A stretch of DNA of 64,000 nt from Campylobacter taeniopygiae (lineage in GTDB: Bacteria > Campylobacterota > Campylobacteria > Campylobacterales > Campylobacteraceae), in the NCBI RefSeq assembly GCF_005406225.1, contig NZ_NXLY01000001.1, positions 62,001-126,000 of the forward strand, read 5' to 3'. Shown in pieces: positions 45,517 to 55,779 of the stretch (its first letter is position 1; the number at the start of each line of letters is the position of its first letter). The notes under the pieces are model-generated. The model searched no databases. It saw only the letters and a program-made list of their open reading frames with translations, and had not been told where the DNA came from. Position numbers and translations under genes: made by a program.

Positions 45517-46190
45517 GATAAATTTTCCAATTTTTCAAGTGCAATTTTTGCCGCCATTTGTTGTGCCTCTTTTTTGCTTTTTGCAATAGCTCTTGCAATT
45601 TCCTTACCCTCTAGCTTTAAAGCAATTTCAAATTGTTTTAAATGATCGGGCCCAAAAGCACGCAGTGTTTCGTATTCTGGAGTTTTTCCTATGGTGCCTT
45701 GAGTGATCTCTTGCAGTCTTGTTTTATAATCTTTGATTAAATTTTTTGCATCAATTTTTGGAAAATTATTTTCTATGAGTTTTAAAGCGATATTTCTTGC
45801 ACATTCAAAGCCTGATTCTAAATGAATAGATCCTATGATCGCTTCTAGGGCATCAGAAAGAATGGAAGGCTTTTGTCTTCCTCCATTATTTTCTTCAGAT
45901 GCACTCATAAAAATAAAATCACCCAAATTTAAACTATCGGCAATTTTTGCAAAGGATTTTTCATTCACTAAAGCGGCTCTTAATTTTGACAAATCGCCTT
46001 CAGCGTCTTTTCCAAATTTATGAAATAAATACTCCCCTACGATCAAATCAAGCACCGCATCCCCTAAAAATTCCAAACGCTCATTATTATAAGATTTTTT
46101 ACAACTTTTGTGAGTCAGTGCTTGTGTGAGAAGATTTTTATCTTTAAATTGATAACCTAAGTTTTGTTCTAAAAGCTCGATATTTTTCAT
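45513..46190 (-). CDS. rnc: Ribonuclease III
   Basis: RNase III cuts double-stranded RNA in rRNA and antisense processing. The catalytic helix [20 protein letters not shown] carries the acidic residues; a second acidic site is in [13 protein letters not shown]. The C-terminal dsRNA-binding domain (about 155-225) ends [15 protein letters not shown]. It overlaps rnhA and aroC by four bases each, forming one unit. Confidence 0.96.
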   Translation of the reverse strand: MKNIELLEQNLGYQFKDKNLLTQALTHKSCKKSYNNERLEFLGDAVLDLIVGEYLFHKFGKDAEGDLSKLRAALVNEKSFAKIADSLNLGDFIFMSASEENNGGRQKPSILSDALEAIIGSIHLESGFECARNIALKLIENNFPKIDAKNLIKDYKTRLQEITQGTIGKTPEYETLRAFGPDHLKQFEIALKLEGKEIARAIAKSKKEAQQMAAKIALEKLENLS

Positions 46191-46621
46191 TGATTTTCCT
46201 TTTGCAATTTTAAAGCCGCCTCTCTTGCTAAAATATCACATCTTTCATTTTCCTCATGCCCGTTGTGTGCTTTGATCCAAAAAGCTTGAATTTGATGCGA
46301 TTTTGATACTTTTAAATATTCTTTCCACAAATCTACATTTTTTTTACCTTTAAAATCCTTTTTAATCCAATCATCAAGCCATTCATTAATACTTTGAACC
46401 ATCAAATTTGAATCAGTAAAAAGTTTGACTTCACAAGGCTCTTTTAAAATTTTTAAAGCTTCAATAATAGCCATTAATTCCATACGATTATTAGTAGTAT
46501 TTTTTTCCGATCCAAAGCCTTCTTTTTGATACCCTTTATAACGCACTATATACGCCCACCCTCCAAAACCTGGATTATTAAGACAAGAGCCATCGGTATA
46601 AATTTCAACACATTTCATCAT
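46187..46621 (-). CDS. rnhA: Ribonuclease HI
   Basis: RNase H degrades the RNA strand of RNA-DNA hybrids. The active-site acids are in [27 protein letters not shown] and [10 protein letters not shown], with the last in [13 protein letters not shown]. At 144 residues it is complete. It begins within the end of the LapB-like gene, implying coupled translation. Confidence 0.95.
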   Translation of the reverse strand: MMKCVEIYTDGSCLNNPGFGGWAYIVRYKGYQKEGFGSEKNTTNNRMELMAIIEALKILKEPCEVKLFTDSNLMVQSINEWLDDWIKKDFKGKKNVDLWKEYLKVSKSHQIQAFWIKAHNGHEENERCDILAREAALKLQKENQ

Positions 46622-47591
46622 TTTTTACTTCACAAATAATCTTACAAGTATTAAATTCATAACACATAGGACAATGATAAAAAAACAAAGGCATTATATT
46701 TTTGCATTCTGAACAACGATAAGAAAATTCAAGCCTTGCTTTAAAAGAATTTTCACGTAAAATTTTTAACATTTTTAAATTTGAATTTTTAAAAACAAAA
46801 TGACTTGGAATTTGATCTTTGCTAATATAGCCTAAAGCATAAAAAAATTCTAAAAACTCTTGATTTTCCAAATTAAAAACTTGATCTTGCTTATAAAGTA
46901 GATCGCAAATATCGTTAAAATTTTGCCCCAAAAATAAAGAATATTTTTCAAAAATAAAACGCCCTAGCATAGTATTGTTTGACATTTTTAATTCTAATAA
47001 TTTTTGTTTTTTTTCTTCATTGTTTAAATTTGAAGCATGTAAATTTAAAGCTTTTATAAATTCTTGTTCTTTTTCTACTTCTTCTCCAAGTTCAAATAAA
47101 CACTCTAAAATTTCTAAATTTTCTTTATAAGCTTTTAATTTCAAATACACAATTTTAAGAAGTTTTAAAGCCTCTATATTTCTTGGACGAAGTTTTAAAG
47201 CTTGAAGTAAAACTTCTTTAGCGCGCTCTAAAAATCCTGCTTTAAAATAAATATTTGCCAAAGCGATAAAAATAAATTCTTGTTCATTTTTATCCTTGCT
47301 TTTTTCAAGTGCGATCAAATAAATTTGAGTGGCCTTTTCAAATTCCCCACTTTTTGTAAAAATATCTGCTAAAAAGCTTAAATTTCCAAAACTCAATCTT
47401 TCATTTCTTAATAAATCTTTGTGAATATTATCTATTTCAAATTTTTTAATGAATTTTTCAAGCTTTTGTTCTTTATCTTTATTTGCAAACAATTTCCAAG
47501 CATGATTAGCCACAGAAACCACAAAAATCAAAACAGTTAAAATAATAAGTCCTACCAAAGGATCCCTATATTCAACAAAGAAAAAATCCAT
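46605..47591 (-). CDS. LapB-like TPR protein with rubredoxin-type knuckle
   Basis: 328 residues. The N-terminal hydrophobic segment (GLIILTVLIFVVSVANHAW, about 14-32) would anchor it in the inner membrane. Residues 60-230 are TPR-like helices, for example ANIYFKAGFLERAKEVLLQA. The C-terminus has two CxxC pairs, CSECKNIMPLFFYHCPMC, as in the rubredoxin domain of LapB/YciM, which controls LPS synthesis in E. coli. Similar function here is inference. It corresponds to Cj1637c. Confidence 0.72.
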   Translation of the reverse strand: MDFFFVEYRDPLVGLIILTVLIFVVSVANHAWKLFANKDKEQKLEKFIKKFEIDNIHKDLLRNERLSFGNLSFLADIFTKSGEFEKATQIYLIALEKSKDKNEQEFIFIALANIYFKAGFLERAKEVLLQALKLRPRNIEALKLLKIVYLKLKAYKENLEILECLFELGEEVEKEQEFIKALNLHASNLNNEEKKQKLLELKMSNNTMLGRFIFEKYSLFLGQNFNDICDLLYKQDQVFNLENQEFLEFFYALGYISKDQIPSHFVFKNSNLKMLKILRENSFKARLEFSYRCSECKNIMPLFFYHCPMCYEFNTCKIICEVKNDEMC

Positions 47592-47660
47592 AAACTCTCT
47601 TTAAAATTTTATGCCAAATTATAGCTAAATCTTTGTATAATTTTATTTAAGGTTTTTAAA

Positions 47661-49475
47661 ATGATATCTAAAGAAAGTATAGAAAATTTATCCCAAAGAC
47701 TTAATATTGTTGATATTATTGAAAATTACATTGAAGTAAAAAAACAAGGCTCTAGCTTTGTTTGCGTGTGTCCATTTCATGCAGATAAAAATCCTTCTAT
47801 GCATATTAATGCTCAAAAAGGTTTTTATCATTGTTTTGCGTGTAAAGCAGGAGGAGATGCTTTTAAATTTGTAATGGACTATGAAAAATTAAATTTTTCT
47901 GATGCAGTAGAAAAAGTCGCCAGCCTTTGCAATTTTACTCTAAGTTATACTAAAGAAAAAAATGAAAGCAGGAAAGATCTAAAAAATATCTTACCTAAAT
48001 TAAACGCTTATTTTAAAAATAATCTTTCTCATCATAAAGAAATTTTAGACTATCTCTACTCAAGAAAATTAGACGATAAAGACATTGCTAAATTTGAATT
48101 AGGTTTTGCAAATTCAAGCGAAGAAAGCGTGAGATTATTGCAAAATGAAAATATATCCATCGAAGATGCTTTAGCGGTTGGAGCCCTAAAGAAAGATGAA
48201 AAAGGTGAAATTTATGCGAGTTTTATATGGCGTATCACTTTTCCAATTTATGATCAAAAAAATACACTTGTAGGCTTTGGCGGAAGAACTATTAATCCAA
48301 ACGTAATGGCTAAATATGTCAATTCTCCCCAAAATATGTTTTTTGATAAAAGTAGAATTTTTTACGCTTTTCATTTAGCTAAAGATGCCATCAGCGTAAA
48401 AAAAGAGATGATTATCTGTGAAGGTTATATGGATGCGATTGCTTTTCATAAAGCAGGTTTTAACAATGCAGTAGCCGTTCTTGGCACCGCACTAACCGAA
48501 CATCATTTACCTTTAATCCGTCGATATGAAGCTAAAGTGATACTTTGTTTTGATAACGATGAAGCAGGATTAAGAGCGGCTACTAGATCAGCTTTTTTAC
48601 TTAGCACTCATAAAATCGATGGCAAAGTCGCTCTTTTAGAAGGCGGAAAAGATCCTGCGGAATTAGTCGCTAATAATCAAAATGCGAAACTTTACGACAT
48701 ACTTGAAAAAGGTATGGAGCTTGGGGAATTTTATATCAGACGTATCATAGCAGATTTTACACTTGATTCAGCGCTTGATAAACAAAAAGCTTTAGAGAGT
48801 GTGCAAAAATACACTTTCGCTCTTGAGCCTTTGATTGCTAATTCTTATACGCAACTCGTTTCTAAACTTTTAGGCGTGGAAGAAAAACTGATTGTTTTAA
48901 CCAAAAATTTCAGATCTTATAAAAATTTAAATTCCACTCCTTTAGAAATTCCAAACACAAAAACACACATTATGGAACTTGAAATTCTCAACTTTTTAAA
49001 AAATAATTCCAACATGCACGAACTTTTTAAACAAATTAGCGATAGTGTTTGTTTTAAACATAAAATTTTATTAGAAAAAATTCTAGAAAAAAAAGGCTAT
49101 GAAGATAGCGATATAAGAGAATTTGAACAAAAAAATATCCTTAAAAATTTAAATCAAAATGAATTTTTATTTGGCATTTGCAAAATCAATTTAGCTTTTT
49201 TAAATCACATCGATACAATCAATTCTGTCTTAGCTCTAAAAAAACAACTTTTTGCCCTAATCGATAAAAATTCTCAAATTTTAAATAAAAATTTAACACA
49301 AGAAGAGTGTTTATGTTTTTTAAAAGAATATTTATTGCTTTTAAAAAATGAAAAGGATGAAATAAAGCTAGAGCAATTATTTAAAAGCTTAAATAAAATT
49401 TTTTCTCTTAAAAAATTTGATGCAAAAGAATTAAATATCAATTCTACGCAAGAATACAATGAAGAACCTTTTTAA
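47661..49475 (+). CDS. dnaG: DNA primase
   Basis: DnaG makes RNA primers for replication. The N-terminal CHC2 zinc finger is CVCPFHADKNPSMHIN with CFACKAGG (ligands Cys37, His40, Cys58, Cys61). The TOPRIM core is IICEGYMDAIAFHKAGF and LCFDNDEAGLRAA near residues 250-310. The C-terminal helicase-binding domain is divergent. Length 604 is normal. Confidence 0.96.
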   Translation: MISKESIENLSQRLNIVDIIENYIEVKKQGSSFVCVCPFHADKNPSMHINAQKGFYHCFACKAGGDAFKFVMDYEKLNFSDAVEKVASLCNFTLSYTKEKNESRKDLKNILPKLNAYFKNNLSHHKEILDYLYSRKLDDKDIAKFELGFANSSEESVRLLQNENISIEDALAVGALKKDEKGEIYASFIWRITFPIYDQKNTLVGFGGRTINPNVMAKYVNSPQNMFFDKSRIFYAFHLAKDAISVKKEMIICEGYMDAIAFHKAGFNNAVAVLGTALTEHHLPLIRRYEAKVILCFDNDEAGLRAATRSAFLLSTHKIDGKVALLEGGKDPAELVANNQNAKLYDILEKGMELGEFYIRRIIADFTLDSALDKQKALESVQKYTFALEPLIANSYTQLVSKLLGVEEKLIVLTKNFRSYKNLNSTPLEIPNTKTHIMELEILNFLKNNSNMHELFKQISDSVCFKHKILLEKILEKKGYEDSDIREFEQKNILKNLNQNEFLFGICKINLAFLNHIDTINSVLALKKQLFALIDKNSQILNKNLTQEECLCFLKEYLLLLKNEKDEIKLEQLFKSLNKIFSLKKFDAKELNINSTQEYNEEPF

Positions 49476-49557
49476 GTTAAAATGGTAAAAAAGTGTTTAA
49501 TTTACCTTTTTTTAAACACAATCACGCTAAAGTATAGAAATTTTTTTAAGGATTGAT

Positions 49558-49833
49558 TTGATGATGCCTTTTAGTGATGAAGAACTTATAAATCCTGTAA
49601 AATCAAGCTTAGAAAAAAGCATTCCTATGTTGGAACGCGATGGGGGTGGGCTTGAATTTTTAGGGATTAAAAATGGAGTAGTTTATGTGCATTTAATCGG
49701 TGCTTGCAAAGGTTGTGCATCAAGTGGAACAACCCTAAAATATGGACTTGAAAGACAACTTAAAATCGATATTCATCCAGAAATTACCATTGTAAATTTA
49801 AATGGCGGGGCAGAAGAATTTGCAAAATTATAA
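49558..49833 (+). CDS. NFU-domain Fe-S scaffold/carrier
   Basis: A 91-residue stand-alone NifU C-terminal (NFU) domain. The cluster-binding CxxC is in IGACKGCASSGTTLKYGLE; the domain start IPMLERDGGGLEFLGIKNG is conserved. It delivers Fe-S clusters to apoproteins. Two ATG codons in a row begin it (49558, 49561). Its end overlaps the next gene by 32 bases. It corresponds to Cj1639. Confidence 0.88.
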   Translation: MMMPFSDEELINPVKSSLEKSIPMLERDGGGLEFLGIKNGVVYVHLIGACKGCASSGTTLKYGLERQLKIDIHPEITIVNLNGGAEEFAKL

Positions 49834-50374
49834 AAAACTCGGTATTGAACATTTTCTAAAAAAAGATTTTAAAACCGCAAAAATATATTTTTCTCTAGCC
49901 TATGAAAAACGCAAAAATAAACGTTTGTTTAATTTTATTTTGCTTTGTGATTTGGCTTTAAAATTTCCAAAAGAATCAATTTTGCTTTTTGAATTTTATT
50001 TAGAACACTACACCATAGAAAAAATTGATAAAGATTTTGAAGAAATTTTAAAAACAATAGAAACTCAACACGAAGAAAGATCTCAAAATAAAGATGAATT
50101 AGAAGATGGCTATGCTCTAAATTATCAAGATTTTTTAAAAAGTGAAGAACAAATTGGCTTTGAAAAAAGTTTTGAAAATATTATACAGAGTGCAAAATTA
50201 GTGATTGATAATCGTGATGATTTTTTAGATTTTTTAGAAAAACTTCTTGAACACGGCTATAAAGATATGACTTTAAATTACATCGAAAGCGTTATATCTC
50301 ATTTTTGGGCCAATGAAAGATTTATAAAAATCCAAGAAAAACTTATAGGATTTAAAAGTGAAAATAAAGCTTGA
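49802..50374 (+). CDS. TPR-like hypothetical protein upstream of murE
   Basis: A 190-residue acidic, helical cytoplasmic protein beginning [20 protein letters not shown]. The start [27 protein letters not shown] reads like a single TPR pair when taken in pieces; the middle is Glu-rich. It overlaps the NFU gene and murE, so it belongs to that operon. It corresponds to Cj1640; function unknown. Confidence 0.7.
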   Translation: MAGQKNLQNYKKLGIEHFLKKDFKTAKIYFSLAYEKRKNKRLFNFILLCDLALKFPKESILLFEFYLEHYTIEKIDKDFEEILKTIETQHEERSQNKDELEDGYALNYQDFLKSEEQIGFEKSFENIIQSAKLVIDNRDDFLDFLEKLLEHGYKDMTLNYIESVISHFWANERFIKIQEKLIGFKSENKA

Positions 50375-51638
50375 AAATACATTTATTACCGATAATACTT
50401 TAGAGTGTGAAAAAGGTTGTTTTTTTCTAAAAACCGAGCAAAACAAACAATTTGAAAATGAAGCTTTAAAAAAAGAATGCAAGATTATTGATGTTAAAGA
50501 ATGCAAAAAAATACTCAATATTGATGAAAATATTAAAATTATCGGCATCACAGGAACAAATGGAAAAACAACCACCGCAGCGGCAATTTATTCTATATTG
50601 CTTGATTTAGGATATAAATGCGGTCTTTGTGGAACCCGCGGTGCTTTCATAAATGATGAACAAATCGATGAAAAATCCCTTACAACATCAGCAATTTTAA
50701 AAACATTAGAGTATTTAAAAATCGCTACGCAAAAAGGATGTGAATTTTTCGTTATGGAAGTAAGCTCGCATGCTTTAGTGCAAAATAGAATCGAGGGTTT
50801 AAAATTTGCAGCAAAAATTTTTACCAATATCACTCAAGATCATTTAGATTTTCACCAAAATTTTGAAAATTATAAACAAGCCAAAGAACTTTTTTTTACA
50901 GATGAAAGCTTAAAATTTATCAACAAGGACGCCTTAGCAATTAAATTTAATGTAAAAAATGCTTTTACTTACGGCATAGAAAATCCTTCTTTGTATCAAA
51001 TTAAAGCCTACTCTTTAGAAAATGGCATCAATGCGGTTGCTATGATCAAAAATACAACCTTTCATATAGAATCCCCTATGTTAGGACTTTTCAATCTTTA
51101 TAATCTTCTTGCTGCAAGTGCTTGTGTGAATGAACTTGTTAAGCCAAATTTAGATGATTTAGAAAAAGCGATCAATCACTTTGGAGGGGTTTGCGGACGA
51201 GTGGAACAAGTTGCTGATGGAGTTATCGTTGATTTTGCTCATACGCCTGATGGCATAGAAAAAGTTCTTGATGCTCTTAAAAATAAAAAATTAATTGTAG
51301 TTTTTGGCGCAGGAGGCAATAGAGATCGCACTAAACGACCTTTAATGGGTAAAGTTGTAGAACATTTTGCAAAAACTGCTATCATTACAAGCGATAATCC
51401 ACGCGATGAGGATCCAAAAATTATAATCGAAGAAATCGCAAGCGGTTTTAAAGAACCAAAAAAAGCTTTGATGATTGAAGATAGAAAAGAAGCCATAAAA
51501 AAAGCTTTAGAACTTAAAGAAAAAGATGATTTAGTAGTGATCTTAGGAAAAGGTGATGAAGAAACTCAAGAAATTAAAGGGGTAAAATATCCTTTTAGTG
51601 ATAAATTAGTTGTAAATGAAATTTTAAGGATAAATTGA
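50358..51638 (+). CDS. murE: UDP-MurNAc-tripeptide synthetase (meso-DAP adding)
   Basis: MurE adds meso-diaminopimelate to UDP-MurNAc-Ala-Glu. The ATP loop is [16 protein letters not shown]; the diaminopimelate-specific DNPR motif is in [12 protein letters not shown]; the carbamylated-lysine region is [19 protein letters not shown]. At 426 residues the N-terminal domain is shortened, as usual in this genus. It starts with GTG overlapping the hypothetical gene upstream, and its stop overlaps the YbaB gene. Confidence 0.94.
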   Translation: MKIKLENTFITDNTLECEKGCFFLKTEQNKQFENEALKKECKIIDVKECKKILNIDENIKIIGITGTNGKTTTAAAIYSILLDLGYKCGLCGTRGAFINDEQIDEKSLTTSAILKTLEYLKIATQKGCEFFVMEVSSHALVQNRIEGLKFAAKIFTNITQDHLDFHQNFENYKQAKELFFTDESLKFINKDALAIKFNVKNAFTYGIENPSLYQIKAYSLENGINAVAMIKNTTFHIESPMLGLFNLYNLLAASACVNELVKPNLDDLEKAINHFGGVCGRVEQVADGVIVDFAHTPDGIEKVLDALKNKKLIVVFGAGGNRDRTKRPLMGKVVEHFAKTAIITSDNPRDEDPKIIIEEIASGFKEPKKALMIEDRKEAIKKALELKEKDDLVVILGKGDEETQEIKGVKYPFSDKLVVNEILRIN

Positions 51639-51943
51639 TGTTTGATAATATAGACTTTTCTAAAATGGGCGAACTTTTAAATCAAGTTCAAGAAAAAGCA
51701 AAAAACATAGAATTAGAACTTGCTAGTAAAGAATTCAGTGCAAAAAGTGGAGCAGGGCTTGTCAAAGTCAGTGCAAATGGCAAAGGTGAAATTATCGATG
51801 TGAGTATTGATGATTCTTTACTTGAAGATAAAGAATCGATGCAAATTTTGTTAATATCTGCTATCAATGATGTTTTAGCTATGGTAGCACAAAATCGCAA
51901 CAGCATGAGTAGTGATATTTTAGGAGGCTTTGGAAAATTATGA
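51635..51943 (+). CDS. YbaB/EbfC nucleoid-associated protein
   Basis: A 102-residue YbaB-family DNA-binding protein. The coiled N-terminal helix [19 protein letters not shown] and the strand [19 protein letters not shown] are typical. The first codons overlap the murE stop (ATGATG), and the last overlap pflC. It corresponds to Cj1642. Confidence 0.88.
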   Translation: MMFDNIDFSKMGELLNQVQEKAKNIELELASKEFSAKSGAGLVKVSANGKGEIIDVSIDDSLLEDKESMQILLISAINDVLAMVAQNRNSMSSDILGGFGKL

Positions 51944-53034
51944 GATTTTTATTTTGTATAATTGCATTTTTAATGATCGGGCAAGCTATAGAACGCCCTA
52001 CTTTTGAAGATTTTGCCGCAGGTTATGAAAGAAATAAGGCAAGTATGTTTAATTACGAAGGAATGCCAGCCTTTGTTTTAAGTGAAAATTTACTTGCTGT
52101 TTTAAAACAACCTAATGCAAAATTAAATAAATACGTAAAATACGATCCTTTTTTAAATCTTTATCTTGTAAGAACAGATTTTTCACTCATTCCAACTCCT
52201 ATGGGAGATGAAGAAAAATTAACTCGTAATGACTGGGTTGGGATTTGGGATCCAAATAAACCTTATATAGGTCATATTAAATACTTAGCTCAAGATATCA
52301 ATGAAAGAGATCAACTTGATTTTAACACAAAAATCGGACTTTTGGGAACTCCATGTTGTGAAATGCTTGGCATTGCACTAAATAATGGTGCTTTTATTGG
52401 TAATAGATATTTAAAACACTTTATGAAATACAATGATGTTTATTGGGGTGATATTGGGGTTGATTTTGTAGAGCGAGAAAACAAAATTTATGTTAATAAA
52501 GTACGTAAAAATGGTCAATTTTTAATCAATGATGAAGTGATAAGCGTAGATGGAAAACCTGTAAAAGATTTAAGAAAATTAAACGAAAAAATTCTGTTTG
52601 CTGATCCTAGCAGTACGCTTTATTTTCAAGTCTTAAGAGACAATGTTGATTTAAATATTTCAACTCAAGTTTTTGCTAAAGATATCAGTAAATTTAATCT
52701 TCCAAATGCCAAACCAAAGCCAAAAACAACCAATTTTAGAAGTAATTTAGGCTTAAGTGTTAATGCATCCTTAATCGTGACAAAAGTCGATCCAAAATCT
52801 AAGGCTGATTTAGCCGGATTTATGGTGGATGATAAAATTTTACGCGTTAATAATATCATCTTAAAAGATTTTAAAAATTTGCAAACTATACTTGCTAATG
52901 GAAATGATTTTAACATTTTAATTCAAAGAAAAAGCTCTAAACTTCCTTTGCATAATTTTGATGATGGCTTAATCGGAAATATCAATGCAGGTGGAGATGG
53001 AAATTTTCAATTTTTTATTAGGCTTAGAAAGTGA
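51940..53034 (+). CDS. pflC: PDZ-domain periplasmic flagellar motor protein (PflC)
   Basis: Residues 1-16 are a signal peptide ([16 protein letters not shown]). The central region has a degenerate trypsin-like fold and two PDZ-like parts: YVNKVRKNGQFLINDEVISV and VTKVDPKSKADLAGFMVDD. No catalytic Ser motif (GNSGG) is seen, so it is unlikely to be a protease. It corresponds to Cj1643, described as PflC, an HtrA-like scaffold of the periplasmic disks of the Campylobacter flagellar motor. It overlaps ybaB and ispA by four bases each. Confidence 0.82.
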   Translation: MRFLFCIIAFLMIGQAIERPTFEDFAAGYERNKASMFNYEGMPAFVLSENLLAVLKQPNAKLNKYVKYDPFLNLYLVRTDFSLIPTPMGDEEKLTRNDWVGIWDPNKPYIGHIKYLAQDINERDQLDFNTKIGLLGTPCCEMLGIALNNGAFIGNRYLKHFMKYNDVYWGDIGVDFVERENKIYVNKVRKNGQFLINDEVISVDGKPVKDLRKLNEKILFADPSSTLYFQVLRDNVDLNISTQVFAKDISKFNLPNAKPKPKTTNFRSNLGLSVNASLIVTKVDPKSKADLAGFMVDDKILRVNNIILKDFKNLQTILANGNDFNILIQRKSSKLPLHNFDDGLIGNINAGGDGNFQFFIRLRK

Positions 53035-53870
53035 AAGAACTCTTCATCAAGCATTTAAATGAAAATTTACCCTATATAAAAAGTTTTCATCCTTTTTTTA
53101 ATGAAGCTTTACAAGCGATGTTAAAAGCCGGTGGAAAACACTTTCGCGCACAATTGCTTTTAGGCATTGTTGAATGCAAAGCCCCTCAACTCATTTCAAA
53201 TGCTTTAGATGCAGCTTTAGCTTTAGAATTTATCCATACTTATTCTCTCATTCATGATGATTTACCCGCTATGGATAATGCTGATTTTAGACGAGGTGCT
53301 CCTACCCTACATAAAAGCTATGATGAAACCACAGCTATTTTAGCTGGAGATGCTTTAAATACCGAAGCTTTTTTATTACTAAGTAATTTAAATTTAAAAG
53401 AAAAGATTAAAATCAATTTAATCCGCACTTTAGCCTATAATGCGGGTATCAATGGAATGATTATAGGTCAAGCGATTGATTGTTATTTTGAAGATAAAAA
53501 ACTCAATTTAGATGAACTTAAATTTTTACATATTCATAAAACCGCAAAACTCATAGCCGCATCTTTAAAAATGGGTTGTGAAATTTGCGAATTAGACAAA
53601 AAAGAAAGTGAAAAAATTTATGATATTGGTTTAAAATTAGGTTTAATCTTTCAAATCAACGATGATATTATCGATGCAACCATGAGTGAAGAGCAAAGTG
53701 GAAAACCTGCTAATCATGATACGCATAAAAATTCTTTTGTGAATTTATTAGGACTTCAAGAAGCCATAAATTGCAAAAATGATTTGATACAAAATTGCAA
53801 AAATGATTTGATCAATTTAGATGAAAAAATATCAAAAATGATCGAAAATCTTATGATACAATATTTATAA
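53031..53870 (+). CDS. ispA: Farnesyl diphosphate synthase (polyprenyl synthetase)
   Basis: IspA joins IPP and DMAPP into geranyl and farnesyl diphosphate. The first Asp-rich motif is IHDDLPAMDNADFRRG and the second is QINDDIIDAT; GGKHFRAQLLLG binds IPP. Length 279 fits. It starts with GTG or the overlapping codon at the end of pflC; tkt follows after a few bases. Confidence 0.93.
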   Translation: MKELFIKHLNENLPYIKSFHPFFNEALQAMLKAGGKHFRAQLLLGIVECKAPQLISNALDAALALEFIHTYSLIHDDLPAMDNADFRRGAPTLHKSYDETTAILAGDALNTEAFLLLSNLNLKEKIKINLIRTLAYNAGINGMIIGQAIDCYFEDKKLNLDELKFLHIHKTAKLIAASLKMGCEICELDKKESEKIYDIGLKLGLIFQINDDIIDATMSEEQSGKPANHDTHKNSFVNLLGLQEAINCKNDLIQNCKNDLINLDEKISKMIENLMIQYL

Positions 53871-53879
53871 AGGTTGAGA

Positions 53880-55778
53880 ATGGATACAAAATTTTTAAAA
53901 ATTCAAGCAGATACTTTAAGATTTTTAAGCGCAGATATGATCCAAAGGGCAAATTCTGGTCACCCAGGTGCGCCTTTAGGTTTAGCTGATATCTTAAGTG
54001 TTTTAAGTTATCATTTAAAACATAATCCTAAAAATCCAAACTGGCTAAATCGCGATAGATTAGTTTTTTCAGGTGGTCATGCAAGTGCTTTAATCTATAG
54101 TTTTTTACATTTAAGTGGCTATGATTTAAGTTTGGATGATTTAAAAAATTTTAGACAACTTCATTCTAAAACCCCTGGTCATCCAGAGATCACAACGACG
54201 GGCATTGAAATTGCAACAGGTCCTTTGGGACAAGGTGTGGCCAATGCTGTTGGATTTGCTATGGCTGCTAAAAAAGCTCAAAAAATGCTTGGAGAAGATC
54301 TAATCGATCATAAAATCTATTGTCTTTGTGGTGATGGAGACTTACAAGAAGGAATTTCTTATGAAGCTTGTTCTTTGGCAGGACTTCATAAACTTGATAA
54401 TTTAATACTTATTTATGATAGCAATAATATCTCTATAGAAGGAGATGTAGGTCTTGCATTTAATGAAGATGTTGCTTTGCGTTTTAAATCTCAAGGTTTT
54501 GAAGTTCAAGATATCGATGGACACAATTTTGAAGAAATTAACAAAGCTTTAGAAAAAGCAAAAAATTCTAAGCAACCAAGCCTTATTATCGCAAGAACAA
54601 CCATTGCTAAAGGTGCTGGAAAACTTGAAGGAAGCCATAAAAGTCATGGTGCTCCTTTGGGCAAGGATATCATTAAAGAAGCTAAAGAAAAAATAGGTTT
54701 TGATAAAAATTTAACCTTTCAAATTCCACTAGAAGCAAAAATTCGTTTTGAAAGTGCCATAGAACTTGGAGACTTAGAAGAAGCAAAATGGAAAGAAAAA
54801 CTTAAAAATTCTAACAAACAAGAACTTTTAGAAAAACTTTTAAAGCCTGATTTTAGCAATATACAATATCCTAATTTTAAAGGTAAAGATCTTGCTACAA
54901 GGGATAGTAATGGAGAAATTTTAAATATTTTAGCCAAAAATTTAGAAGGCTTTTTGGGTGGAAGTGCGGATTTAGGTCCTTCAAATAAAACAGAACTTCA
55001 TGAAATGGGAGATTTTGTAGAAGGAAGAAATATCCATTTTGGCATAAGAGAACACGCAATGGCAGCTATTAATAATGGCTTTGCTAGATATGGTCTATTT
55101 TTACCTTTTTCAGCAACCTTTTTCATTTTTAGCGAATATTTAAAACCGGCTGCTAGAATTGCTGCTTTGATGAAGATAAAACACTTTTTTATTTTCACTC
55201 ACGATAGTATCGGAGTTGGAGAAGATGGCCCTACTCATCAACCTATTGAACAATTAAGCACTTTTAGAGCTATGCCTGATTGCTTAACTTTTAGACCTGC
55301 GGATGGGGTTGAAAATGTCAAAGCTTGGAAAATAGCCTTAAATAAACAAATGCCAAGCGCTTTTGTACTTTCACGCCAAAAACTTAAAGCTCTAAGTGAG
55401 CCTGTTTTTGGAGATGTTGAAAATGGAGCTTATTTGCTTAAAGAAGATGAAAATCCTAAATTCACTTTATTCTCTAGCGGTAGTGAAGTTTCGCTTTGCT
55501 TAGATGTTGCTAATGAACTTGCGAAACAAAACATTACTTGTAACGTTGTTTCGATGCCTTGTTTTGAACTCTTTAATCAGCAAGAAAATGACTATAAAAA
55601 AAGAATTTTACAAGGTGAAGTTATAGGGGTTGAAGCAGCAAGTTCTCATGAGCTTTATAAATTTTGTCACAGAGTTTATGGAATAGAAAGTTTTGGAGAA
55701 AGCGGAAAAGATAAAGATGTATTTGAGCATTTTGGTTTTAGCGTTTCTAAGCTTTTAAATTTTATTCTTAATAAATAA
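53880..55778 (+). CDS. tkt: Transketolase
   Basis: Transketolase moves two-carbon units in the pentose phosphate pathway using thiamine diphosphate. The N-terminal IQRANSGHPGAPLGLADIL, the ThDP motif CGDGDLQEGISYEA and the Pyr-domain TKT signature VGEDGPTHQPIEQLSTFRAMP are present. The start is placed at ATG 53880, six bases inside the longest frame that opens with TTG. About 632 residues, slightly shorter than E. coli. It corresponds to Cj1645. Confidence 0.95.
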   Translation: MDTKFLKIQADTLRFLSADMIQRANSGHPGAPLGLADILSVLSYHLKHNPKNPNWLNRDRLVFSGGHASALIYSFLHLSGYDLSLDDLKNFRQLHSKTPGHPEITTTGIEIATGPLGQGVANAVGFAMAAKKAQKMLGEDLIDHKIYCLCGDGDLQEGISYEACSLAGLHKLDNLILIYDSNNISIEGDVGLAFNEDVALRFKSQGFEVQDIDGHNFEEINKALEKAKNSKQPSLIIARTTIAKGAGKLEGSHKSHGAPLGKDIIKEAKEKIGFDKNLTFQIPLEAKIRFESAIELGDLEEAKWKEKLKNSNKQELLEKLLKPDFSNIQYPNFKGKDLATRDSNGEILNILAKNLEGFLGGSADLGPSNKTELHEMGDFVEGRNIHFGIREHAMAAINNGFARYGLFLPFSATFFIFSEYLKPAARIAALMKIKHFFIFTHDSIGVGEDGPTHQPIEQLSTFRAMPDCLTFRPADGVENVKAWKIALNKQMPSAFVLSRQKLKALSEPVFGDVENGAYLLKEDENPKFTLFSSGSEVSLCLDVANELAKQNITCNVVSMPCFELFNQQENDYKKRILQGEVIGVEAASSHELYKFCHRVYGIESFGESGKDKDVFEHFGFSVSKLLNFILNK

Positions 55779-55779
55779 A

